From MH13 sp040219355 (GTDB taxonomy: Bacteria; Pseudomonadota; Alphaproteobacteria; Rhizobiales; MH13): a DNA stretch of 64,000 bases. The translations under genes were made by a program, and so were the position numbers. Position 1 is the stretch's first letter. The number at the start of each line of letters is the position of its first letter. The notes under the pieces were generated by a model that made no database searches, had not been told where the DNA came from, and was given only the letters and a program-made list of their open reading frames with translations. The stretch spans positions 62,001 through 126,000 of the forward strand of contig JAVJSN010000009.1 of the NCBI GenBank assembly GCA_040219355.1, written 5' to 3'. Positions 25,723 to 34,479 of this stretch are shown piece by piece.

Positions 25723-25742
25723 GGTGGTTTTTGCGAACCACC
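25723..25742. promoter_or_regulatory. Perfect hairpin between the zapA operon and tkt
   Basis: GGTGGTT-TTTGCG-AACCACC is a 7-bp perfect stem, 17 bp upstream of the DUF4164 start on its leader side. It could be a 5' UTR structure or an operator for the divergent gene pair. Confidence 0.35.
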
Positions 25743-25926
25743 TCACAGATTTGCCCAATGTAGGGATCAGGGCTAATGGCCGTCAACGCACCAAAACCGA
25801 TTTTAGTCGCTTCGCGGCCCCGACATCTTTTCAAGATCGCCCTCCTGCTTTAAGAGGCATCCGCATCCAGCGAAAACACGCTTGGGCGGCAAGATCGCCC
25901 ACAAGATCAGACGGCTTATCACCATT

Positions 25927-27918
25927 ATGACCGAGACCGACCGCCATACGGATATGGCCAATGCCATCCGTTTCCTTTCCATGGACGCTGTTCAGAAGGC
26001 CAACTCAGGCCATCCAGGACTGCCAATGGGCGCTGCGGATATCGCAACTGTCCTGTTCTCCAAGTTCATGAAGTTCGACCCGACCGAGCCAAATTGGCCT
26101 GATCGTGATCGCTTCGTGCTTTCTGCCGGTCACGGCTCAATGCTGCTCTACTCGCTGCTCTATCTTCTCGGCGTGGAAGATATGACGCTGGACGATCTGA
26201 AAAACTTCCGGCAGCTCGGCTCCAAAACCGCTGGCCATCCAGAGTACGGTTTCGCCGGCGGCATCGAAACCACCACCGGCCCGCTCGGCCAAGGTCTTGC
26301 CAACTCTGTCGGTATGGCTCTGGCTGAACGCATGCTGGCGGCCGATTTCGGCGACGATCTGGTGGATCATTACACCTATGTCCTCGCTTCGGACGGCGAC
26401 CTGATGGAAGGCATCAGCCACGAGGCGATCTCCATCGCCGGCCATCTGAAGTTAAGCAAGTTGATCGTTCTGTGGGACGACAATGACATTTCGATTGATG
26501 GCCGGGTCTCGCTGTCCGAATCCGGCGACATGCTGGAGCGCTTTGCGGCAGCCAATTGGGACACAGTGCGCATCGATGGACACAACGCCGCCGATATCGA
26601 AGCCGCCATTGAGCGCGCGCGCGGCAGCGACAAGCCGAGCCTGATCGCCTGCAAAACAAAAATTGGTTATGGCGCGCCCAACAAGGAAGACACGTCCAAA
26701 GCGCACGGCTCGCCACTGGGTGATGAAGAAATCGCTGCGACCCGCGAAGCGCTCGGCTGGGATCACCCGCCGTTCGAGGTGCCGGTGGATACGCTTGATG
26801 CCTGGCGCATCGTTGGCGTCAAAGGCGTTCATGAGCGTGCTGAATGGACCAAGCGCCATGACGCCGCTGATGTGCAAACTCGCGCCGAGTTCGACCGCCG
26901 CATGCGCGGCGATCTGCCTGCCGGTTTGGAAGCCGACGTGGAAGCATTCATCGCGCAGATGATAGAGGAGGCCCCAAAGGTCGCCACCCGCAAAGCCTCT
27001 GAAATGACGCTCGAAGCGATCATTCCAAGCTTGCCAGAAGCAGTCTCGGGCTCAGCAGATCTCACAGGATCCAACAACACCCTCACCTCCACCATGGTTG
27101 CTATCAAACCCGGTGAGTATGCAGGCAACTTTGTGCATTGGGGCATTCGCGAACATGGTATGGCCGCCGCCATGAACGGTATGGCCCTGCATGGCGGTGT
27201 TATCCCGATGTCCGGCACCTTCCTGGTGTTTTCCGACTATTCACGCCCGGCGATCCGCCTGGCAGCACTGATGCATCAGCGCGTGATCCATGTTTTGACG
27301 CACGATTCCATTGGTCTTGGCGAAGATGGACCAACCCACCAACCGGTCGAACATTTGGCAGCACTGCGCGCCATTCCGAATCTAAAAGTATTCCGCCCCG
27401 CTGATATCGTCGAAACCGCTGAGTGCTGGCACCTTTCGCTGCTCAGCGAGGATGGCCCCAGCGTGCACGCGCTGACCCGCCAGGGTTTGCCATGCCTGCG
27501 CACAGAAAATGGCGGCAAAAACCGCTCCGCCAAAGGCGCCTATGAGCTGGCGTCTGCCGGTGGCGAGGCGCAGGTCAGCCTGTTCGCATCAGGATCTGAA
27601 GTTGAAATCGCCATGGAAGCCCGCAAACTGCTGCGCGAAGCTGGCATCAACGCCCGCGTGGTGTCCGTGCCTTGCTTTGAGCTGTTTGAAGAGCAGGAGG
27701 CTGACTATCAATCATCTACCATCGGCAATGCTCCGGTGAACATTGCCATCGAGGCAGCCATCCGCATGGGTTGGGATCGCTTTATCGGCAGCGACGGCAT
27801 CTTCATTGGCATGGACTCCTTCGGCGCCTCCGGGCCCTACAAGCAAGTCTATGCGCACTTCGGCATCACCGCCAAGGCAGCCGCTATTGCTGCAAAGACA
27901 GCGCTGACTGAGGATTAA
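25927..27918 (+). CDS. tkt: Transketolase
   Basis: 663 residues, standard length. A thiamine-diphosphate enzyme of the non-oxidative pentose phosphate pathway (and Calvin cycle where present). Motifs: KANSGHPGLPMGAA, the ThDP-binding ASDGDLMEGISHEA, the catalytic EHGMAAAMNGMALHGG, THDSIGLGEDGPTHQP, and GWDRFIGSDG near the C-terminus. The start MTETDRHTDMANAIRFLSMD at 25927 is chosen because the extra 15 in-frame codons upstream are not family-like. It is the first gene of a plus-strand tkt-gap-pgk-fba cluster. Confidence 0.97.
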   Translation: MTETDRHTDMANAIRFLSMDAVQKANSGHPGLPMGAADIATVLFSKFMKFDPTEPNWPDRDRFVLSAGHGSMLLYSLLYLLGVEDMTLDDLKNFRQLGSKTAGHPEYGFAGGIETTTGPLGQGLANSVGMALAERMLAADFGDDLVDHYTYVLASDGDLMEGISHEAISIAGHLKLSKLIVLWDDNDISIDGRVSLSESGDMLERFAAANWDTVRIDGHNAADIEAAIERARGSDKPSLIACKTKIGYGAPNKEDTSKAHGSPLGDEEIAATREALGWDHPPFEVPVDTLDAWRIVGVKGVHERAEWTKRHDAADVQTRAEFDRRMRGDLPAGLEADVEAFIAQMIEEAPKVATRKASEMTLEAIIPSLPEAVSGSADLTGSNNTLTSTMVAIKPGEYAGNFVHWGIREHGMAAAMNGMALHGGVIPMSGTFLVFSDYSRPAIRLAALMHQRVIHVLTHDSIGLGEDGPTHQPVEHLAALRAIPNLKVFRPADIVETAECWHLSLLSEDGPSVHALTRQGLPCLRTENGGKNRSAKGAYELASAGGEAQVSLFASGSEVEIAMEARKLLREAGINARVVSVPCFELFEEQEADYQSSTIGNAPVNIAIEAAIRMGWDRFIGSDGIFIGMDSFGASGPYKQVYAHFGITAKAAAIAAKTALTED

Positions 27919-28097
27919 GAGGCAAAAGGCTGGTCGCGGGCTGCATAGCTGGCGCGCGCGATCAGCCCTTTATTGTCACGCAAAGGCGTCATAGTGTACG
28001 CCTAAAGTCGATAAGATGCAGAACGCCTGTCCAGCGGAAGCGATTTTGCTGAAGCGACAACCAAGAACACCACCACTACGGGTCTAGGAGACAAAGA

Positions 28098-29111
28098 ATG
28101 ACGGTTAAAGTTGCCATCAACGGTTTTGGACGCATCGGTCGTAATGTCGTGCGCGCGATTTATGAATCAGGCCGCAAAGACATTGATGTGGTTGCCATCA
28201 ACGATCTGGGCCCGGTGGAAACCAACGCTCATTTGATGCGCTACGACTCGGTCCACGGCAGATTCCCCAAAGCGGTGGAGGTCGATGGCGACACCATCAA
28301 AATCGAAGGCGGCGACTCGTTCAAGGTTCTCGCTGAACGTGATCCGGCCAACCTGCCCTGGGGCGACATGGGCATCGACATTGTGATGGAATGCACTGGC
28401 ATCTTCACTGCCAAAGAGAAAGCCTCGTTGCATCTGCAGGCTGGTGCCAAGCGTGTGCTGGTCTCCGCCCCAGCTGCTGGCGCTGACAAAACCATCGTTT
28501 ACGGTGTGAACCATGATGTGCTGACCGCAGACGATGTTGTGGTCTCAAACGCGTCCTGCACAACCAACTGCCTGTCACCAGTGGCCAAAGTGCTCAACGA
28601 TGCCATCGGCATCGAAAAAGGCATGATGACGACGATCCACTCCTATACGGGTGATCAGCCAACGCTGGATACCATGCACAAGGATCTGTATCGCGGCCGC
28701 GCAGCGGCGTTGTCCATGATCCCAACCTCAACAGGTGCGGCCAAGGCTGTTGGCTTGGTTCTGCCGGAACTCAACGGCAAGCTGGATGGTTTTGCCATTC
28801 GCGTACCAACACCCAACGTCTCAGTTGTTGACCTGAAGTTCATCGCCAAGAAATCCACAACCGTGGAAGAGGTGAATGCAGCCATTCAGGCCGCTTCGCA
28901 GGCCGGTCCGCTCAAAGGCATTCTTGGCTACACCGAAGAGAAGCTGGTCTCCATGGACTTCAACCATGATCCACGCTCATCGATCTTCCACGCCGACCAA
29001 ACCAAGGTGATGGATGGAACCATGGTTTCGGTGCTGTCTTGGTATGACAATGAATGGGGCTTCTCCTGCCGTATGGCCGACACCGCTGTCGCCATGGCGA
29101 AGCTGATTTAG
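28098..29111 (+). CDS. gap: Glyceraldehyde-3-phosphate dehydrogenase, type I
   Basis: 337 residues. VAINGFGRIGRNVVRAIYES binds NAD, SNASCTTNCLSPVAK contains the catalytic Cys, and SWYDNEWGFSCRMADT closes the protein. A Shine-Dalgarno AGGAGA precedes the ATG by six bases. It catalyses the glycolytic/gluconeogenic oxidation of glyceraldehyde-3-phosphate. It lies 179 bp after tkt, a gap with no clear terminator. Confidence 0.98.
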   Translation: MTVKVAINGFGRIGRNVVRAIYESGRKDIDVVAINDLGPVETNAHLMRYDSVHGRFPKAVEVDGDTIKIEGGDSFKVLAERDPANLPWGDMGIDIVMECTGIFTAKEKASLHLQAGAKRVLVSAPAAGADKTIVYGVNHDVLTADDVVVSNASCTTNCLSPVAKVLNDAIGIEKGMMTTIHSYTGDQPTLDTMHKDLYRGRAAALSMIPTSTGAAKAVGLVLPELNGKLDGFAIRVPTPNVSVVDLKFIAKKSTTVEEVNAAIQAASQAGPLKGILGYTEEKLVSMDFNHDPRSSIFHADQTKVMDGTMVSVLSWYDNEWGFSCRMADTAVAMAKLI

Positions 29112-29126
29112 GTCGCATAGACGGTC

Positions 29127-29321
29127 TTGGAAAAGACAGTCACCCTCGTTCTAATTGCTTGCTTTACGCTTGTGCTAATGCTGATGGCCAAGAGGCTATG
29201 GGAACTTCTTTTCATAGCCAGCAGGCGACGCAAACAAGAGCTGGACGGAGGAAATTCACCGCTCTCGCCCCCGTGGGGCGGGGGTGATGCCGGTGGCGGC
29301 GACGGCGGTAGTGGGGACTAA
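29127..29321 (+). CDS. Small membrane protein between gap and pgk
   Basis: 64 residues beginning at TTG (29127), 15 bp after gap. One strong N-terminal helix (VTLVLIACFTLVLMLMA) is followed by a basic stretch (SRRRKQEL) and a Gly/Asp-rich tail. It ends three bases before an ATG that opens the membrane-helix extension in frame with pgk. There is no recognisable family and no good ribosome site, but the ordered TM-basic-linker layout argues for a real small gene. Confidence 0.5.
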   Translation: MEKTVTLVLIACFTLVLMLMAKRLWELLFIASRRRKQELDGGNSPLSPPWGGGDAGGGDGGSGD

Positions 29322-29486
29322 ACAATGCTTCAGACAGTTCTCATCGGCGCAGGCATTGTCGCGCTCCTTCTCTACACTTGGCTGGTCATGCGCCTGCTTG
29401 GCCACTCTTTCGGAAAACTGGGTCGTCTGAACGACACGTTGAACGAACGCGAAGCCGACAAAAAACGGCTTGAAACGAGAGGCAAC

Positions 29487-30671
29487 ATGACCTTCAAAAC
29501 ACTCGATGACATGGACCTAGCGGGCAAAATCGTCCTCACCCGTGTCGACATCAATGTGCCTGTCGAAAACGGCAAGGTGACCGACGCAACGCGCATTGAG
29601 CGCATTGTACCGACGATCAAGGACATCCAGAAAATGGGCGGCAAGCCGGTGCTGCTCGCCCATTTTGGCCGCCCGAAAGGTGAGCCGAACCCAGACTTTT
29701 CACTGCGCATCACGCTGCCTGCTTTGGAAGAAGCTCTCGGGCAATCGGTCACCTTCATCGAAAAGCCCGACCGCGAGACGCTCGAAGCAGCGCCCGCCGA
29801 TAGCGTGATCCTCGTCGAAAACACACGCTTTTCGCCGATGGAAGAAGCCAACGACCGAAAAATGGCGCAGTTCCTCGCCTCGCTCGGCGATGTTTTTTGC
29901 AACGACGCGTTTTCCGCTGCCCACCGCGCTCATGCCTCGACCGAAGGCGTTGCCCGACTCCTGCCAGCCTGTGCTGGTCGCCTGATGGAAGCGGAGTTGA
30001 CGGCACTGGGCAAAGCGCTGAAGTCGCCTGAGCATCCACTGGTCGCTGTGGTCGGTGGTGCGAAAGTCTCCACCAAGCTCGACCTGCTTTCCAACCTTTT
30101 GGCGAAGGTCGATCACCTGGTTATCGGCGGCGGCATGGCCAATACGTTCCTCGCCGCCAAAGGCGTGGAAGTCGGCAAATCGCTTTGCGAGCACGATCTG
30201 GCCGACACGGCCCGCGCCATCATGGACAAGGCAGAAAGCGAAAACTGCACCATCCACCTGCCCATCGATATCGTGGTCGCCCAAGAGTTTGCGGCCAACG
30301 CCTGGAACAAGACCGTTCCAATCGACGAGTGCCCCGCTGACGCAATGATTCTCGATGCTGGACCAGAAACCGTGAAAAGCGTTGTGGCCACCATCAAGGC
30401 CTCGAAAACGCTGGTCTGGAATGGCCCGCTGGGCGCCTTTGAGATCACACCGTTTGATGCCGCCACTGTGGCAGCCGCCAAAGGCGCAGCCGAGGCGACC
30501 AAAGCCGGCACGCTGCTTTCGGTAGCAGGCGGCGGAGACACCGTCTCGGCGCTCAACCATGCCGGTGTTTCGGACGATTTCACCTACATTTCCACCGCCG
30601 GTGGTGCGTTCCTGGAATGGCTTGAAGGCAAGACCCTGCCAGGGGTGAAGGCGCTGGAAGACGCCGCTTAA
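29487..30671 (+). CDS. pgk: Phosphoglycerate kinase (with optional 54-residue TM extension)
   Basis: 394 residues from MTFKTLDDMDLAGKIVLTRV at 29487, with AGAGG five bases upstream. RVDINVPVENG, HFGRPKGEPNP, KLDLLSNLLAKVDHLVIGGG and the C-terminal GGGDTVSALNHAGV are family signatures. The reading frame is open upstream to an ATG at 29325, adding 54 residues with a membrane helix (LIGAGIVALLLYTWLVMRLL) and a charged linker. The internal start has the better ribosome site, so cytosolic PGK is the main product; the longer, membrane-tethered form is possible. Pathway: 1,3-bisphosphoglycerate to 3-phosphoglycerate. Confidence 0.96.
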   Translation: MTFKTLDDMDLAGKIVLTRVDINVPVENGKVTDATRIERIVPTIKDIQKMGGKPVLLAHFGRPKGEPNPDFSLRITLPALEEALGQSVTFIEKPDRETLEAAPADSVILVENTRFSPMEEANDRKMAQFLASLGDVFCNDAFSAAHRAHASTEGVARLLPACAGRLMEAELTALGKALKSPEHPLVAVVGGAKVSTKLDLLSNLLAKVDHLVIGGGMANTFLAAKGVEVGKSLCEHDLADTARAIMDKAESENCTIHLPIDIVVAQEFAANAWNKTVPIDECPADAMILDAGPETVKSVVATIKASKTLVWNGPLGAFEITPFDAATVAAAKGAAEATKAGTLLSVAGGGDTVSALNHAGVSDDFTYISTAGGAFLEWLEGKTLPGVKALEDAA

Positions 30672-30734
30672 AACGGTTACAATTTACGCACAATGAGGGC
30701 GCTGGGGCGTCCAGAACCAACAAGAGGAAACTCC

Positions 30735-31823
30735 ATGGCCCGCATCACGCTTCGCCAGCTTCTCGATCACGCCGCCGAACACGGCTATGGCGTGCCCGCC
30801 TTCAACATCAACAACATGGAACAGGCGCTCGCCATCATGGAGGCGGCTGACGAAACCGATAGTCCGGTGATCATGGCCGCGTCACGCGGCGCCCGCGGAT
30901 ATGCGACCGACGTCATGATCGAAAAAATGATCGACGCCTGCGTTGAGCTCTATCCGCACATTCCGGTCTGCATGCACCAGGACCATGGCAACTCTGCCGG
31001 CACCTGCATGACGGCCATCCAGGCTGGCTTCACCTCCGTCATGATGGACGGCTCGCTGGAAGCGGACGGCAAGACACCAGCCAGCTGGGATTACAATGTT
31101 GGCGTCACCAAGCAGGTGACCATGATCGCGCACCTTGGCGGCGCATCGGTGGAAGGCGAGCTGGGCGTGCTCGGATCGCTGGAAACCGGCACAGGCGAGG
31201 CAGAAGACGGTCATGGCGCCGAAGGCGAGCTTTCCCACGATCAGTTGCTGACCGACCCTGATGAGGCTGTGCGTTTTGTGGCCGAGACCAAGGTCGATGC
31301 GCTGGCCATCGCCATGGGCACCTCACACGGCGCTTACAAATTCACCCGCAAGCCCGACGGCGATATTCTGGCGATGAACGTCATCGAAGAGATCAATCAG
31401 AAGCTGCCCAACACGCATCTGGTGATGCACGGTTCCTCCTCCGTGCCGCAGGAACTTCAGGACATCATCAACGCCTATGGCGGTGAGATGAACCAGACCT
31501 GGGGCGTGCCGGTGGAAGAGATCCAGCGCGGCATCAAGCACGGCGTGCGCAAGATCAATGTCGACACCGATAACCGCATGGCGATCACCGGTGCGATCCG
31601 CAAAGTGTTTGCCGAGAACCCCAAAGAGTTCGATCCACGCAAATATCTGGCACCAGCGCGCGCCGCGATGAAGAAGCTTTGTGCGGAACGCAACGAGCAG
31701 TTTGGCACCGCTGGCAACGCCTCGAAAATGGGCCGCTGCTTCACTTTGGCCGAGATGGCGAAGCGCTATGAGTCAGGTGATCTCGATCCAAAAATCAGCG
31801 CAACCGCGATGGCAGCTGAGTAA
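30735..31823 (+). CDS. fba: Fructose-bisphosphate aldolase, class II (Calvin-cycle subtype)
   Basis: 362 residues. MARITLRQLLDHAAEHGYGV opens the protein, with AAGAGGAAA just upstream of the ATG at 30735. Zinc and substrate ligands are in CMHQDHGNSAGTC, MIAHLGGASVEGELG, VMHGSSSVPQEL and GVRKINVDTDNRMAITGAIR. The sequence is of the long class II B type that is called the Calvin-cycle subtype in databases; no RuBisCO or phosphoribulokinase gene is in the window, so autotrophy is not implied. It follows pgk by 63 bp. Confidence 0.97.
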   Translation: MARITLRQLLDHAAEHGYGVPAFNINNMEQALAIMEAADETDSPVIMAASRGARGYATDVMIEKMIDACVELYPHIPVCMHQDHGNSAGTCMTAIQAGFTSVMMDGSLEADGKTPASWDYNVGVTKQVTMIAHLGGASVEGELGVLGSLETGTGEAEDGHGAEGELSHDQLLTDPDEAVRFVAETKVDALAIAMGTSHGAYKFTRKPDGDILAMNVIEEINQKLPNTHLVMHGSSSVPQELQDIINAYGGEMNQTWGVPVEEIQRGIKHGVRKINVDTDNRMAITGAIRKVFAENPKEFDPRKYLAPARAAMKKLCAERNEQFGTAGNASKMGRCFTLAEMAKRYESGDLDPKISATAMAAE

Positions 31824-31845
31824 ACGTCTCTACATTCATCAGCTT

Positions 31846-31951
31846 GTCACCCTCGCACTTGTGGCGGGGGTCCATTCCATTGAACGCAGATGATCACAGC
31901 GGGTGCCAGCAAGCTGGTCGAATGGATTCCGTTGATAAGCACAGGAATGAC
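31846..31951. repeat. MITE-like inverted-repeat element, copy 1
   Basis: A 106-bp element bounded by GTCA and TGAC. The left arm (GTCACCCTCGCACTTGTGGC, then GGGGGTCCATTCC) is imperfectly inverted in the right arm (GGATTCCGTTGATAAGCACA, then GGAATGAC). It fills most of the gap after fba together with copy 2. Confidence 0.7.
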
Positions 31952-31988
31952 GACGGTGGTGAGACCGAGCATTGTTCACAAAATCGCC

Positions 31989-32066
31989 GTCATTCCCGCA
32001 CTTGTGGCGGGAATCCATCCATGGCGGTGATCCCGCATGGAACCTCGCCACAAGGCCGAGGGTGAC
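31989..32066. repeat. MITE-like inverted-repeat element, copy 2
   Basis: A 78-bp element. The left arm GTCATTCCCGCACTTGTGGC plus GGGAATCCATCCATGG is matched by the inverted right arm (CCGCATGGAACCTCGCCACA, then AGGCCGAGGGTGAC), so the RNA would fold into one long hairpin. It ends 15 bp before the start of the thiE-like gene and may lie in its leader. Confidence 0.75.
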
Positions 32067-32081
32067 GCATCAAGGAAATTC

Positions 32082-32741
32082 ATGGCTTTTCTCGACTTCC
32101 GCTCTCGCCTCTTTCTGATCACACCGCGCACCCAGCCAGAGGATTTCTCTGAGCGGTTTGCTAGCGCTGTAGCTGGTGGCGACATCGGTTGCATGCTTTT
32201 TGACGGCGACCAAAGTGATGAGCGTGCTTTCCAAGACTTGGCAGCGCCTTATGTGCAGACCGCGCAAGGGGCGAACATCGCCGTGCTTGTCGCCGACGAC
32301 AATCGCCTGGCCGATCGTCTGAATGCGGATGGCGTTCACCTCACCGATCCCAAAGCGATGGACACAGACACACAGGCCAAGCTGGCTGATCGCGGTATGA
32401 TCGTCGGCATTGGCGGCATCAACACCCGCCATCTGGCGCTCAACACGGGTGAGCGCGAACCCGATTACCTGTTCTTTGGCCGCACCGACCGTGAGGCCAC
32501 CGAGGAAACCCATCCCAAAACCGTCACGCTGGCCACCTGGTGGGCGCAGATGATGAAAATCCCCTGCGTGGCACTCCCCGGCACGTCTGATGAGGCTTTC
32601 ACCGCATTGGCAGAAGCGGGTGTGGAGTTTTTGGCAGTGCGCGAGCAAATCTGGAACGCTGACGATCCAGGTGCGGAAGTTGCGCGCCTCAACACCATGC
32701 TTGATAGCATTGCCCACAAGCGCGCAGAGGCCGCTGCCTGA
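32082..32741 (+). CDS. Thiamine-phosphate-synthase-like protein
   Basis: 219 residues from MAFLDFRSRLFLITPRTQPE at 32082, with AAGGAA seven bases upstream. The TIM-barrel signatures of the ThiE family are visible: AGGDIGCMLFDG, ADRLNADGVHLTD, VGIGGINTRHLALN, DYLFFGRT and the C-terminal EFLAVREQIWN. ThiE joins the pyrimidine and thiazole moieties of thiamine. Some ThiE residues are unusual (for example no clear GGI-GxxN C-terminal loop), and related alphaproteobacteria carry a second ThiE-like paralogue beside fba, so it may not be the main thiamine enzyme. It overlaps the next gene as TGATG. Confidence 0.8.
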   Translation: MAFLDFRSRLFLITPRTQPEDFSERFASAVAGGDIGCMLFDGDQSDERAFQDLAAPYVQTAQGANIAVLVADDNRLADRLNADGVHLTDPKAMDTDTQAKLADRGMIVGIGGINTRHLALNTGEREPDYLFFGRTDREATEETHPKTVTLATWWAQMMKIPCVALPGTSDEAFTALAEAGVEFLAVREQIWNADDPGAEVARLNTMLDSIAHKRAEAAA

Positions 32742-33757
32742 TGTTGCTGCGCGCCTCACTTATTGCCCTGCTGTTGGCCGCTCCAGCCCTGGCGCAAGAC
32801 GCGGAGATCCCGCCCAACCCAGAACCGGTGGAAGCCCAACCCACCCAGCCGACAGACCCAGACTTGGAGTCTGAACCAGAAGACCTGTTTGCGCTCGACC
32901 CCCGGGTCGCCTTTGAAGCGTTCTTCGCTGGGAACTATCAGCGCGCCTTCGATCTGGCTGTCACGTTTGCTGGACGCGACGATGCGCCTTCGATGCGACT
33001 GCTGGGCCAGATGTACGCCGCCGGTCTTGGCGTCGATCAAAATCAAGAAGAAGCTGCAGAGTGGTTTCGATTGGCCTCGCAAACCGGCGATATGGATGCC
33101 AAGTTCCTGCTTGCGACCATGATTCTCGATGGCGCGTTCATTGAGCGCAACGAGGAAGAAGCCGCCAATCTTCTGATAGCGGCCACTGAGGCCGATCACA
33201 CCGAAGCCAAGCAGATGCTTGCCATGCTGCACTTGGAAGGTCGTGGCGTGGAGCGCGACCTTGAACGCGGCGCGCAGCTGATGCGCGAGGCCGCAGATGA
33301 GGGCAATGTCACCGCCATCTACACACTCGGCATTCTCTATGCAGAGGGCGCAGGCGTGCGCCTGGATACCCGCGAGGCCTACCAATGGTTTGATCGCGCG
33401 GCCCGTCGCGGCAACACAGAAGCACAGATCGAGCTGGCGCTTGGCCTATTAAACGGCGATGCAGGTGAACCTGATCTCACCCAGCAGCAGCGCACCGAAA
33501 ACGCGATCTTCTGGCTACGCCGCGCCGCCGAAGCGGGCAACCCGGTGGCAGAAAATCGCTTGGCTCATGCCTTCTCACAAGGGTTTGGTGTGCCGCTCGA
33601 TCCGGTGGAAGCGGCCTACTATCACGCCCGTGCTGTTGCCGGTGGTTTGGCAGATGCACGCCTTGATGCATTTGTCAGTTCCTTACCCGAAGAACAGCGT
33701 CAGGAAGCGATGGACCGCATCGCCCGCGACCGCGCCCCAGACAACCCGCTGGATTAA
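32741..33757 (+). CDS. Exported Sel1-repeat (TPR-like) protein
   Basis: 338 residues. A signal peptide (MLLRASLIALLLAAPALAQD) and a Pro/Glu-rich linker are followed by at least five Sel1 repeats, e.g. MRLLGQMYAAGLGVDQNQEE, QMLAMLHLEGRGVERDLERG, YTLGILYAEGAGVRLDTREA and NRLAHAFSQGFGVPLDPVEA. Such proteins scaffold periplasmic complexes. Its start overlaps the stop of the thiE-like gene (TGATG), so the pair is translationally coupled. No partner can be named. Confidence 0.88.
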   Translation: MLLRASLIALLLAAPALAQDAEIPPNPEPVEAQPTQPTDPDLESEPEDLFALDPRVAFEAFFAGNYQRAFDLAVTFAGRDDAPSMRLLGQMYAAGLGVDQNQEEAAEWFRLASQTGDMDAKFLLATMILDGAFIERNEEEAANLLIAATEADHTEAKQMLAMLHLEGRGVERDLERGAQLMREAADEGNVTAIYTLGILYAEGAGVRLDTREAYQWFDRAARRGNTEAQIELALGLLNGDAGEPDLTQQQRTENAIFWLRRAAEAGNPVAENRLAHAFSQGFGVPLDPVEAAYYHARAVAGGLADARLDAFVSSLPEEQRQEAMDRIARDRAPDNPLD

Positions 33758-33894
33758 CCCATCAGGCAGGTGCAGCCCACCGGACCGGCGACAGGAGTTG
33801 CCATGCTTGGCCGAGTGTGGTCCACAGCCCACAACGCGCTTTGGCAAACCCCAATGAGCCAGGTGCACCCGATCAAGCAACGAGTACACTTTCC

Positions 33895-34458
33895 ATGAAA
33901 ATCAACGGCAACGAAATCCGCCCCGGCATGGTCATCGAATATGATGGCGGGCTGTGGGTTGCTGTCAAAACCGGTGCGGTAAAGCCCGGCAAAGGCCCGG
34001 CCTACAACCAGGTTGAGCTAAAAAACCTCATCGATGGCCGCAAACTCAACAACCGTTTCGGATCGGACGAGCGTGTTGAACGCGCCCGCATCGATACAAA
34101 AGACTTCCAGTACCTCTACGAAGAGGGCGATATGCTGGTCTTCATGGATTCTGAAACCTACGATCAGATCAACCTGTCGAAAGAGTTTGTCGGCGACCGT
34201 GCTGCCTTCTTGCAGGACGGCATGCAGGTGTTGGTGGAACTGCACGGCGAGACTCCCATAGGTTTTCAGCTTCCAAGCCAAGTGACTCTGGAAATCGTTG
34301 AGGCCGACGCCGTCGTGAAAGGCCAGACACAGTCATCATCGTATAAGCCCGCGGTGCTGGAAAACGGCCTGCGCGTGATGGTGCCGCCGTTCGTCAAATC
34401 CGGCGAAAAGATCATCGTCGATACCTCAGAGATCACCTATGTGAAGCGCGCCGACTAG
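33895..34458 (+). CDS. efp: Translation elongation factor P
   Basis: 187 residues from MKINGNEIRPGMVIEYDGGL at 33895; the 26 in-frame codons upstream are not EF-P-like. The tip-loop KPGKGPAY contains the lysine that is modified in many bacteria, and the C-terminal domain signature KSGEKIIVDTSEITYVKR is complete. EF-P rescues ribosomes stalled at polyproline; the very proline-rich TolA homologue in this window would be a natural client (inference). Confidence 0.97.
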   Translation: MKINGNEIRPGMVIEYDGGLWVAVKTGAVKPGKGPAYNQVELKNLIDGRKLNNRFGSDERVERARIDTKDFQYLYEEGDMLVFMDSETYDQINLSKEFVGDRAAFLQDGMQVLVELHGETPIGFQLPSQVTLEIVEADAVVKGQTQSSSYKPAVLENGLRVMVPPFVKSGEKIIVDTSEITYVKRAD

Positions 34459-34479
34459 GCGCAGACGCAGGACAGCCCG

